In this document: positions 1 to 7,362 of the stretch, piece by piece
Numbering within the stretch: position 1 is the stretch's first letter
Layout: each line of letters begins with the position of its first letter
Origin: Halotia branconii CENA392
GTDB lineage: Bacteria; Cyanobacteriota; Cyanobacteriia; Cyanobacteriales; Nostocaceae
Assembly (NCBI RefSeq): GCF_029953635.1
Contig: NZ_CP124543.1
Location: 3,327,455-3,391,454, forward strand
Length of the DNA: 64,000 bases
Direction: 5' to 3'
Position numbers and translations under genes: made by a program
Notes under the pieces: generated by a model
Told to the model about the DNA's origin: nothing
Databases searched by the model: none
What the model saw: the letters and a program-made list of their open reading frames with translations, nothing else

Positions 1-764
1 ATTTAGATGCCATGACTAGCGGCTTTCAGCGTTCTGATTTAATTATTGTCGCTGGCAGGCCATCAATGGGAAAAACAGCATTTTGTTTAAACCTTGCTCA
101 TAATATTGCCGCTGCTTATAAATTACCAATTGCTCTTTTCAGCTTAGAAATGTCTAAAGAGCAATTAACACAACGTCTATTAGCTAGCGAAGCGCAAATT
201 GAAAGTGGTTATCTGCGGAGTGGACGGCTCAGTCAAACACAATGGGAACCGTTAAGCCGTGCTATTAGTATACTTTCAGAAATGCCAATATTTATTGACG
301 ATACACCCAATATTACAGTCACACAAATGCGTTCTCAGGCAAGAAGACTGCAAGCAGAACAAGGAACATTGGGTTTGATTGTCATAGATTATCTGCAATT
401 GATGGAAGGAGCAGGCGATAATCGAGTTCAAGAATTATCAAAAATTACTCGTCAACTGAAAGGTTTAGCGCGAGAATTATCTGTACCAGTGATTGCTTTA
501 TCTCAGTTGAGTCGAGGGGTGGAAGCACGCACTAATAAGCGTCCGATGTTGTCAGATTTGAGGGAATCGGGTTCGATTGAGCAGGATGCGGATTTAGTCA
601 TCATGTTATACCGTGATGAGTATTACTCTCCAGATACTCCCGATCGCGGCATTGCAGAAGTGATAATAGCTAAACACCGTAATGGGCCAACAGGTACTGT
701 TAAACTTTTATTCGACCCACAGTTTACCAAGTTTAAAAATTTAGCTAGACAAGGTAATTATTGA
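1..764 (+). CDS. dnaB: Replicative DNA helicase DnaB, C-terminal part (5' end outside window)
   Basis: This is the RecA-like motor domain of the hexameric replicative helicase, which unwinds DNA at the fork using ATP. The frame is open to the window edge (codons for LDA precede the first internal Met at 12), so the N-terminal DnaG-interacting domain lies upstream. Visible motifs are Walker A (GRPSMGKTA), the Walker B-type stretch IVIDYLQLM, an SLEMSKEQL segment, and the late motifs LSQLSRGVE and [13 protein letters not shown]. It ends in [11 protein letters not shown], as is normal for the family. No intein is seen in the visible part. The identification is secure; only the true start is unknown. 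Confidence 0.95.
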   Translation, partial: LDAMTSGFQRSDLIIVAGRPSMGKTAFCLNLAHNIAAAYKLPIALFSLEMSKEQLTQRLLASEAQIESGYLRSGRLSQTQWEPLSRAISILSEMPIFIDDTPNITVTQMRSQARRLQAEQGTLGLIVIDYLQLMEGAGDNRVQELSKITRQLKGLARELSVPVIALSQLSRGVEARTNKRPMLSDLRESGSIEQDADLVIMLYRDEYYSPDTPDRGIAEVIIAKHRNGPTGTVKLLFDPQFTKFKNLARQGNY

Positions 765-768
765 AATT

Positions 769-838
769 GGGCATGGGGCATAGGGCATAGGGCATAGGGC
801 ATTATTCTCTATTCCCTAGTCCCTAGCCCCTAGCCCCT
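769..838. repeat. Short tandem heptamer-type repeats
   Basis: GGGCATA-type units are followed by CCCTAGC-type units in the gap between dnaB and the convergent FKBP gene. This is a short tandemly repeated sequence of the kind common between genes in heterocystous cyanobacteria. No gene is seen here. Confidence 0.8.
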
Positions 839-1358
839 ACTTAATATCTAGTAATTCGACATCAAATAGCAGTGTGGCATTGGGTGGAATCACACCACCA
901 GCACCACGGGAACCATAACCTAATTCTGGCGGAATGATTAACTGACGACGATCGCCTACTTTCATAGTGCTAAGTCCTTCATCCCAGCCTTTGATTACTT
1001 GTCCAACGCCGAGTTTAAAGCTGAAAGGTTGGCCGCGATCGCGTGAACTATCAAACTTAGTACCATCTTCTAAAGTGCCGGTGTAGTGTACTACAACTGT
1101 ATTTCCGGTTTGAGGAGTTGCCCCACTCCCCTTTTCTAATTCAACGTATTTCAATCCAGAGGGGGTAGTTACGGCTTTATCATCAGACATAGGCTTGCTC
1201 GCAATCAAAGTATTGTTTTCAATGACACTCGTGGATGCTGGTGTGGTTTGGCTCAAGCTAGCAGCGATCGCAGAGTCCTGTTTACTGCCAACTTGTGCTA
1301 ACACCAAAACTACAACACATATCAGCATGAAACCCACGCTGAGTAAAATTGCTTTCAA
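837..1358 (-). CDS. FKBP-type peptidyl-prolyl cis-trans isomerase, membrane-anchored or exported
   Basis: The protein is predicted to catalyse cis-trans isomerisation of prolyl bonds during folding of extracytoplasmic proteins. Residues about 5-22 form a hydrophobic N-terminal segment (signal peptide or anchor), followed by a Ser/Thr-rich linker of about 45 residues. A single FKBP domain runs from about residue 65 to 173, with the family signatures [33 protein letters not shown] and [17 protein letters not shown]. The length of 173 aa fits cyanobacterial FKBPs. It is convergent with dnaB and probably transcribed alone. Confidence 0.92.
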   Translation of the reverse strand: MKAILLSVGFMLICVVVLVLAQVGSKQDSAIAASLSQTTPASTSVIENNTLIASKPMSDDKAVTTPSGLKYVELEKGSGATPQTGNTVVVHYTGTLEDGTKFDSSRDRGQPFSFKLGVGQVIKGWDEGLSTMKVGDRRQLIIPPELGYGSRGAGGVIPPNATLLFDVELLDIK

Positions 1359-1441
1359 AATGAGTTCTCCCTACTTAGGTAATCTGGCAATTATTTTAGA
1401 TTACCGATAGAACACAATCAGTTTAAATCACAAACAACATC

Positions 1442-1765
1442 TTAACGCCAAAGCTTATTTTCTAAATCGCGCACTTGACGTTCTAAACGGTCAATTCTAC
1501 CCCGCAGTTCATCAACTTCAGATTGACGAGCTACCCCCAAATCCTGCATCATATTTCGCATTTGCCGTTGCATTTGGGCATCCCAGTTTCCCTGCTCCGA
1601 TTTTAATTGCTGTACAACATCATCCATTACTGCTCTGGCCTGTTCAGGATTTAGCTTACCGTCTTTAACCAAGTCGTCACCAACTTGCTTGAGTTTTTCT
1701 GCTACCAGAGAAGTTGTGCCAATACCAACCATCATTAGCTGTTGCAACCAATTGTTGCTGTCCAT
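1442..1765 (-). CDS. Small phasin-like coiled-coil protein
   Basis: This 107-residue protein has a hydrophobic start (LMMVGIGTTSLVAEKL), a middle helix with a KDGKLNPEQARAVMDDVV segment, and a C-terminal leucine/arginine heptad region (about residues 80-105) that should form a coiled coil. The architecture resembles phasin-superfamily proteins, which coat polyhydroxyalkanoate granules, but small helical proteins of this kind are widely conserved in cyanobacteria without proven function. It lies 83 bp upstream of the FKBP gene on the same strand, so the two may be co-transcribed. The function is not established. Confidence 0.75.
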   Translation of the reverse strand: MDSNNWLQQLMMVGIGTTSLVAEKLKQVGDDLVKDGKLNPEQARAVMDDVVQQLKSEQGNWDAQMQRQMRNMMQDLGVARQSEVDELRGRIDRLERQVRDLENKLWR

Positions 1766-1881
1766 ACTCCCTTCCTCTCCATTGTTTTAAACCACCCGCC
1801 TCTTGCTCAAGCTATGCTGGAAGAGTGGTTATTTTAGCCTACATCTCTATTTTGGCAAATTAGCAAACACAGGTAAAAAGT

Positions 1882-2190
1882 GTGGTTATAGAACTGCTTA
1901 AGTTTAAAGTAACCCCAAATATGCGGGAAAGATATATCCAGCAAGATGCAGAAATTTGGACAACAGCACTGGCTGAGTATCCTGGGTTTCTGGGTAAAGA
2001 AGTTTGGATTAATCCCAACGACTCTACAGAAATTATTCTCATTATGCGCTGGGCGACACGGGAACAGTGGAAAGCCATACCTATAGAAGATTTAGCCGCG
2101 ATTGAAAGCAGATTTGCTCAAGCACTGGGAGAAACTTGTGAGTTGGTGAAATCAGCGGAATATCAAGTGCGAAAGTTTCCTCATTCTTAG
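1882..2190 (+). CDS. TIGR03792-type small protein (dimeric alpha-beta barrel, ABM-like)
   Basis: This 102-residue protein starts with GTG at 1882 (MVIELLKFKV). It has the pattern of the cyanobacterial TIGR03792 family, which is related to antibiotic-biosynthesis-monooxygenase-like ferredoxin folds: a first strand, a helix containing Y-Q-D-AEIWT, then GFLGKEVWINP and IILIMRWATREQWKAIP. No cofactor motif is visible. The role is unknown; heme or small-molecule binding is only an inference from the fold. It is 40 bp upstream of the stress-protein gene and in the same direction, so a short operon is possible. Confidence 0.75.
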   Translation: MVIELLKFKVTPNMRERYIQQDAEIWTTALAEYPGFLGKEVWINPNDSTEIILIMRWATREQWKAIPIEDLAAIESRFAQALGETCELVKSAEYQVRKFPHS

Positions 2191-2230
2191 TTAAAGTAAA
2201 ATATTTATAAATCTATTTTATTAATTATTT

Positions 2231-3112
2231 ATGTTTGAACGAGTATTAATTTGTACAGACTTTTCTGACGGGTTGCATCGTCTTTCGCATTTTGTTTCCA
2301 GTCTTAGGCTTGCAGGGATCAAGCACATTGTGTTCCTGCACGTTGTTCCATTATGGGAAAAAGGCATTATTCCACGAGTCGATAGTGAAAAAGTAGAACA
2401 AGCTCAAATCCGATTATCAGAGGCTGTTGGTGAAGGTTTTAATGATTTAGAAGTCAACATAGAAGTTCAATCGGGAAAGCCAGTTGAGACAATTTTGAAG
2501 GTAGCAAAAGCTTATCAGTCTGGATTAATTATATTAGGTTCTCAAAGTCGTAGTTTACTTACGGAAAAACTGGTGGGTAGTACAATGGCTGATTTATCGC
2601 GCCAAACAAAAATCCCTCTGTTAGTAGTGCGCCCTCAGTTAATTTCTGCTTATACTTGTGAGGAATTAACATTACGTTGTCAACACCTTTTTCGCTCTTT
2701 GCTAATTCCATATAATGATAGTGAAGCGGCAAATTATCTGGTGCAACAGATAAAACATTTAGCACAGCAACAGTCTGGGAAGTTTCTACAACATTGTCAA
2801 CTTTGCTGGGTTTTAGAAAATACTGGTCGTAAAGGAATACCCAGAAAAGTTCTACCACAGCAAGCTCACGAAACCCTATCTCAAATTCAAGCCGATTTGG
2901 AAAGTACAAATTTACAGGTAGAGATAGAAGTCCGGGAGGGAAACTCTGTCACTGAGATTTTAGAGACAGCTTTCATGGCTGATATTAGCGCGATCGCGCT
3001 GTCTTCAGGAACAATAGGTAAGCTTCAAGAATGGTTAATTTCTAGTTTTGCAGCTGAAGTATTGCGTCAAAGCTGGTATCCTGTACTCTTTTTCCCATCA
3101 CAAGACGGTTAA
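2231..3112 (+). CDS. Universal stress protein with two UspA domains
   Basis: This 293-residue cytoplasmic protein is a tandem of two Usp folds. Domain 1 (about residues 1-135) begins MFERVLICTDFSDG and ends with the nucleotide-binding type loop LIILGSQSRSLLTEKLVGSTM followed by LLVVRP. Domain 2 (about 150-290) is more divergent: it ends ISAIALSSGTIGKLQEWLISSF, and its G-rich loop is degraded. The first domain therefore looks competent for ATP binding and the second perhaps does not. Such proteins act in stress adaptation, but the specific role here is unknown. Confidence 0.88.
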   Translation: MFERVLICTDFSDGLHRLSHFVSSLRLAGIKHIVFLHVVPLWEKGIIPRVDSEKVEQAQIRLSEAVGEGFNDLEVNIEVQSGKPVETILKVAKAYQSGLIILGSQSRSLLTEKLVGSTMADLSRQTKIPLLVVRPQLISAYTCEELTLRCQHLFRSLLIPYNDSEAANYLVQQIKHLAQQQSGKFLQHCQLCWVLENTGRKGIPRKVLPQQAHETLSQIQADLESTNLQVEIEVREGNSVTEILETAFMADISAIALSSGTIGKLQEWLISSFAAEVLRQSWYPVLFFPSQDG

Positions 3113-3149
3113 GGAATTTTTAACTAAAAAAATATTCCATCGTTGTGGA

Positions 3150-3183
3150 AGCAGGGGAGCAGGGGAGCAGGGAGCAGGGGGAA
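3150..3183. repeat. GCAGGGG-type short tandem repeat
   Basis: Four or five GGAGCAGG/GGAGCAGGG units occur in the gap between the stress-protein gene and the NACHT gene. From 3184 to 3304 I see no gene or other structure. Confidence 0.75.
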
Positions 3184-3304
3184 TAAATTGAAGAATTTAT
3201 TTTTCGGAGTTCCCTAGTTGCCATATTTCTTCAAATATCCTGAAATCCAGAGCAATTTTTGCAGCTGATGTATATACTCGAAGTCTAAGACAGAGCAGAC
3301 TTTG

Positions 3305-3472
3305 ATACAATTTCACGAAATTACTGATACAAATTACTTTTCTTACTTCCCCTGCCTCCCCTGCCTCCCCTGCCTCCTCTGCTACCCCTGCTACCCCTGC
3401 TACCCCTGCTACCCCTGCTACCCCTGCCTCCCCTGCTTCCCCAAATGTATCAACTTTAAAGTAAAACGGTAT
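3305..3472. mobile_element. MITE-like element carrying CCCCTGCCT tandem repeats, abutting the NACHT start codon
   Basis: The ends are imperfect inverted repeats: ATACAATTTCAC at 3305-3316 and GTAAAACGGTAT at 3461-3472. The middle (about 3350-3442) is a run of nonamer repeats of the CCCCTGCCT and CCCCTGCTA types. A second copy of the same design lies at 49679-49792, with ATACCATTTCAC/GTGAAACGGTAT ends and a CCCTGCT repeat core, so this is a dispersed element and not a local accident. There is no transposase, so it would depend on one elsewhere. The first two bases of the NACHT gene's first ATG (3471) are the last two bases of the right end. Confidence 0.65.
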
Positions 3473-6400
3473 GAGTATGATTATAGATTGGTTAGCTATT
3501 TGGGGAGTAACTCAGACCGTCGGTTTTGTTTTTAAGCCGATTTTTGAAGACTTAGCAAAAGATGCGGCTAAAGATTGGGCTAAAGATTTATTAAAATGTA
3601 TTCCCAAAAATATTTTACAGCAACTCAAAAAAGAAGATATTGAAATTGCTGCTGGCAAAGCTCTCAAAGAATTTTTGCAGCTGATGCAGCAAGAGTTAGA
3701 AGATGCAGATTTAGAAGAAGCAGAACTTAAACAATATGTTCAACCTTTAAAAAAATTTGTTTATCATAAATCTCTACTAGAAATTTTAGGATATCCTTTT
3801 CAACCAGACTGTCAGTTAATAGATTCTCAAGTTTTAGCGAATACTTGGTATGAAATGAATTTGCCAACTCTCCCCCAAGAATTTGATTGGGAAAGACTGA
3901 CGAAGCGGTATCTCAAAAAAGTTAAAGCAATTATTAGAGAATCAGATAAATTACGTTCTATTTTAGATTCACAACATTTAGAAGCAGCAAAGGATATGCT
4001 ACAACAAATCGCTGGTATTCCCACAGGTTTTGATTTACCAGGATATCAAGAAGGACTACGCGAACGATATGGCAACCTGAAATTAGATAGTTTAGATACT
4101 ACTGGTTACGCCTACAATGAATTGAAATTATGGCGCATGTTTATTGCTCCTAATGTCCGGGAAGTTCACCAAGTTTTACCCCAAGTTCACGAACTTCCCA
4201 AAGAACATCTAAGACGCTTACGAGAAAGTAACCAATTAGAATCAGAAATTATCTTAGAAGAATTAGAAGGCTACAAAAGAATTTATTTTGAGCAGCCGTT
4301 TTTTTCAGTATTGGATATTATCAATGACCAACAAACATATAAATATTTAGTGATTTTAGGAGACCCTGGTTCAGGAAAGTCGACATTATTGCAATTTTTA
4401 ACGTTAAACTGGGCAGAAACACCGTTAATAAATGTAACTTCTCAACCGATTCCTCTTTTGATTGAACTACGTACTTATATGCGACGGCGGGAAAATAATG
4501 AATGCTATAATTTTCTCGATTTTTTTCATAAATGTAGTGGTACAATCCATCATCTCAATCAAAATCAACTTGATGAGCATCTTAAAGCTGGTAATGCTTT
4601 AGTAATGTTTGATGGTTTAGATGAAGTATTTGACTTAGGTAAACGAGAAGATGTAATTACAGATATTCACCGCTTCACAAATGAATATCCTCAGGTGCGA
4701 GTAATTGTTACCTCGCGTGTGATTGGCTATAAACCGCAACGTTTACGAGATGCCGAGTTTCGTCACTTCATGTTGCAAGAATTAGAACCAGAACAAATTC
4801 AAGACTTTATCAATCGCTGGCATGAATTAACTTTTAATGATGAAATAGATAGACTACGTAAACAAGAGCGATTACAAAGAGCAATTGACACATCAAAAGC
4901 TATTACAGAATTAGCTGGGAATCCGCTATTATTAACAATGATGGCGATTCTTAATCGTAACCAAGAACTGCCCAGAGATAGAGCAACGCTTTACGAACAA
5001 GCATCACGGGTGCTACTGCATCAATGGGATGTGGAACGCGCTTTAGTTGAAGATTATCGACTAGATCCCAAAACTATCGATTATAAAGATAAGCAAGCAA
5101 TGCTACGTCAAGTTGCTTATCGGATGCAAACTAGCGCCAAAGGTTTGGCTGGTAATTTAATCAGTGTAAATGAACTAGAAAAAATTTTAAGTCGTTATCT
5201 CAAAAATATAGAATTTGACCATCCGACAAAAGTTGCCAGAGTCATGATTAATCAATTGCGAACTCGTAACTTTATGTTGTGTTTTTTAGGTGCAGATTAT
5301 TATGCTTTTGTTCATCGAACTTTTCTAGAATATTTTTGTGCCTGGGAGTTTGTGTGGCAATTTAAAGAAACGCAAACACTATCAATTAAAGAACTTAATT
5401 TTGAAGTTTTTGGTAAACATTGGCAAGATGAAACTTGGCATGAAGTTTTGCGTTTGATTACAGGCATGATTGAGCCAAGGTTTGTGTGTGAAACTCTAGA
5501 TTACTTAATGGCTCAAAATGGCGAATCAGAAAAGTTCATTAACCTGTTTTTAGCAGCTAAATGTCTTGCAGAAGTGAGAAATCGTTTATTAATTGCGACG
5601 ATGGCAAATAAATTACTGCATCAACTGCAAGATTTAACAAAATATGATCTTGATTACTATTATCAACCTTATTTAGATGAAGAAGACACTAAGGTAGTGC
5701 AGGAAATTCGTACTAAAGCTGTTGCAGCTGTTGCTACAACTTGGAAAGATGATCCTGATACTCTACCTTGGCTCAAACAACTTGCTATTGCTAATGATCA
5801 TGAATATGTGCGAAGTACCGCTTTGCAAGAGGTAGCTAAGGGGTTTAAAGATGATCCTAATACCTTGCCTTGGCTGAAACAACTTGCTACTACTAATGAT
5901 AATTGGACTGTGCGACAAGCAGCAGTGCAAGAATTAGCACGGGGGTTTAAAGATGATTTTGATACTCTTCCCTGGTTAAAACAACGTGCTATTACTGATG
6001 ATAATGAGTATGTAAGACAAGCAGCAGTGCAAGAATTAGCGCGCGGATTTAAAGATAATATTGATACTCTTTTTTGGCTAAAACAACGTGTTATTACTGA
6101 TAGTTCGGGAGCTGTGCGACAAGTAGCAGTGCAAGAATTAGCACGGGGATTCAAACACGATCCAAATATCCTTCCCTGGCTGCAAACATGCGCCACCACT
6201 GATAATGATTGGACTGTGCGACAAGCAGCAGTGCAAGAATTAGCACGGGGGTTTAAAGATGACTGTGATACCCTGGCTATTGTGCAACAACGTGTGACTG
6301 TTGATGAAAATGAGTATGTGCGACAAGCAGCAGTGCAAGAATTAGCGCGGGTATTTAAAGATCACTCAGATACTTTCTTGATTCTCAAACAAAGTGCGAT

Positions 6401-7196
6401 CGCAGATCAATATTCTGATGTCCGACAAGTAGCAGTGCAAGAATTGGCGAGAAACTTTAAAGATGATCCTAATACTTTATCTTGGCTAAAAGAACGGGCG
6501 ATCGCAGATGATGATCAACATGTGCGTCGCTCAGCAGTGCAAGAATTAGCGAGAAACTTTAAAGATGACCCTGAAATTCTCCCTATTCTCAAACAACGGG
6601 CGATCGTCGATAGATATTCTGATGTGCGTCGCTCAGCCGTGCAAGAATTGGCGAGAAACTTTAAAGATGACCCTGACATTCTCCCCATTCTCAAACAACG
6701 CGCCACTGCTGATGATAATGAGTATGTACGCCGGGCAGCATTACAGGAATTGGCGCGCGGGTTCAAATATGACCCTGAAATTCTTCCTATTCTTAAGAAA
6801 CATGCCACATCTGATAAATATTCTGATGTGCGACAAGCAGCATTACAAGAATTGGCGCGCGGGTTCAAACATGATCCTGATACACTGCCCATCCTGAAAA
6901 AACGGGCGATCGTTGATAAAAATTCCGCTGTGCGACAAGCAGCAATGCAAGAATTAGCGCGGGGATTCAAAGATAATCCCGGCATGTTTGAAGTGTTCTA
7001 CAACTGTGCCGTCAATGATCCCTTTCAGCGTGAGTACAATTTTCAAGAAAATCCTCGACAGGTAGCTATTGAGGCAATTATTGAGCAATATCCCCATCAT
7101 TCCCAGACTTTACCACTATTGCGCGATAAAGCAGAAAATGATCCAGATGAGCAAGTGCGCCAATTTGCGAAGAAGAAGTTAACAGATCTTGGGTAG
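3471..7196 (+). CDS. NACHT-domain STAND NTPase with C-terminal HEAT-like repeats
   Basis: This 1,241-residue protein is probably a cytoplasmic signal-transducing ATPase. Residues 1-280 are helical and match no effector domain I recognise. The NACHT domain follows, with Walker A GDPGSGKST near residue 298, Walker B ALVMFDGLDEV near 380 and a sensor-type VIVTSRVIGY near 415. A winged-helix/helical arm contains NPLLLTMMAIL and FVHRTFLEYFCAWEF. From about residue 746 there are twelve 34-residue HEAT-like units of the VRQAAVQELARGFKDD type, then one longer unit and a tail. Bacterial NACHT proteins include antiphage sensors, which makes defence plausible but unproven. The start is ATG 3471 or ATG 3477; neither has a clear Shine-Dalgarno, and a MITE lies directly upstream. 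Confidence 0.88.
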   Translation: MSMIIDWLAIWGVTQTVGFVFKPIFEDLAKDAAKDWAKDLLKCIPKNILQQLKKEDIEIAAGKALKEFLQLMQQELEDADLEEAELKQYVQPLKKFVYHKSLLEILGYPFQPDCQLIDSQVLANTWYEMNLPTLPQEFDWERLTKRYLKKVKAIIRESDKLRSILDSQHLEAAKDMLQQIAGIPTGFDLPGYQEGLRERYGNLKLDSLDTTGYAYNELKLWRMFIAPNVREVHQVLPQVHELPKEHLRRLRESNQLESEIILEELEGYKRIYFEQPFFSVLDIINDQQTYKYLVILGDPGSGKSTLLQFLTLNWAETPLINVTSQPIPLLIELRTYMRRRENNECYNFLDFFHKCSGTIHHLNQNQLDEHLKAGNALVMFDGLDEVFDLGKREDVITDIHRFTNEYPQVRVIVTSRVIGYKPQRLRDAEFRHFMLQELEPEQIQDFINRWHELTFNDEIDRLRKQERLQRAIDTSKAITELAGNPLLLTMMAILNRNQELPRDRATLYEQASRVLLHQWDVERALVEDYRLDPKTIDYKDKQAMLRQVAYRMQTSAKGLAGNLISVNELEKILSRYLKNIEFDHPTKVARVMINQLRTRNFMLCFLGADYYAFVHRTFLEYFCAWEFVWQFKETQTLSIKELNFEVFGKHWQDETWHEVLRLITGMIEPRFVCETLDYLMAQNGESEKFINLFLAAKCLAEVRNRLLIATMANKLLHQLQDLTKYDLDYYYQPYLDEEDTKVVQEIRTKAVAAVATTWKDDPDTLPWLKQLAIANDHEYVRSTALQEVAKGFKDDPNTLPWLKQLATTNDNWTVRQAAVQELARGFKDDFDTLPWLKQRAITDDNEYVRQAAVQELARGFKDNIDTLFWLKQRVITDSSGAVRQVAVQELARGFKHDPNILPWLQTCATTDNDWTVRQAAVQELARGFKDDCDTLAIVQQRVTVDENEYVRQAAVQELARVFKDHSDTFLILKQSAIADQYSDVRQVAVQELARNFKDDPNTLSWLKERAIADDDQHVRRSAVQELARNFKDDPEILPILKQRAIVDRYSDVRRSAVQELARNFKDDPDILPILKQRATADDNEYVRRAALQELARGFKYDPEILPILKKHATSDKYSDVRQAALQELARGFKHDPDTLPILKKRAIVDKNSAVRQAAMQELARGFKDNPGMFEVFYNCAVNDPFQREYNFQENPRQVAIEAIIEQYPHHSQTLPLLRDKAENDPDEQVRQFAKKKLTDLG
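5706..6929 (+). repeat. Twelve tandem 102-bp units coding for HEAT repeats
   Basis: The codons for successive 34-residue units start exactly 102 bp apart (5706, 5808 ... 6828), and a thirteenth irregular unit starts at 6930. The GCAGTGCAAGAATTAGC stretch recurs almost unchanged in most units. DNA-level identity of this kind points to recent expansion by slippage or recombination. Confidence 0.9.
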
Positions 7197-7362
7197 CGAA
7201 CAAGAGGCAGGGGGGCAGGGCGCAGGGTGCAGGGAGAGAAAGAGTTTGAGCCTTATTTACTTTTCGTTACATAGTTTGATTTTATTTCACCGACTTACTT
7301 AATTACGAGGACATAATATGACACGACACCTGTCAACCTGCTTCCTCTGCTCTATTCTGTGA

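Noticed and set aside
3302..3535. 77-codon Cys/Pro/Tyr-rich frame across CCCCTGCCT repeats
   Set aside because: It is a product of the tandem repeat in the MITE and overlaps the NACHT start in another frame.
5798..6985. Repetitive minus- and plus-strand frames opposite the HEAT region
   Set aside because: They are shadows of the 102-bp repeats in the real NACHT frame.
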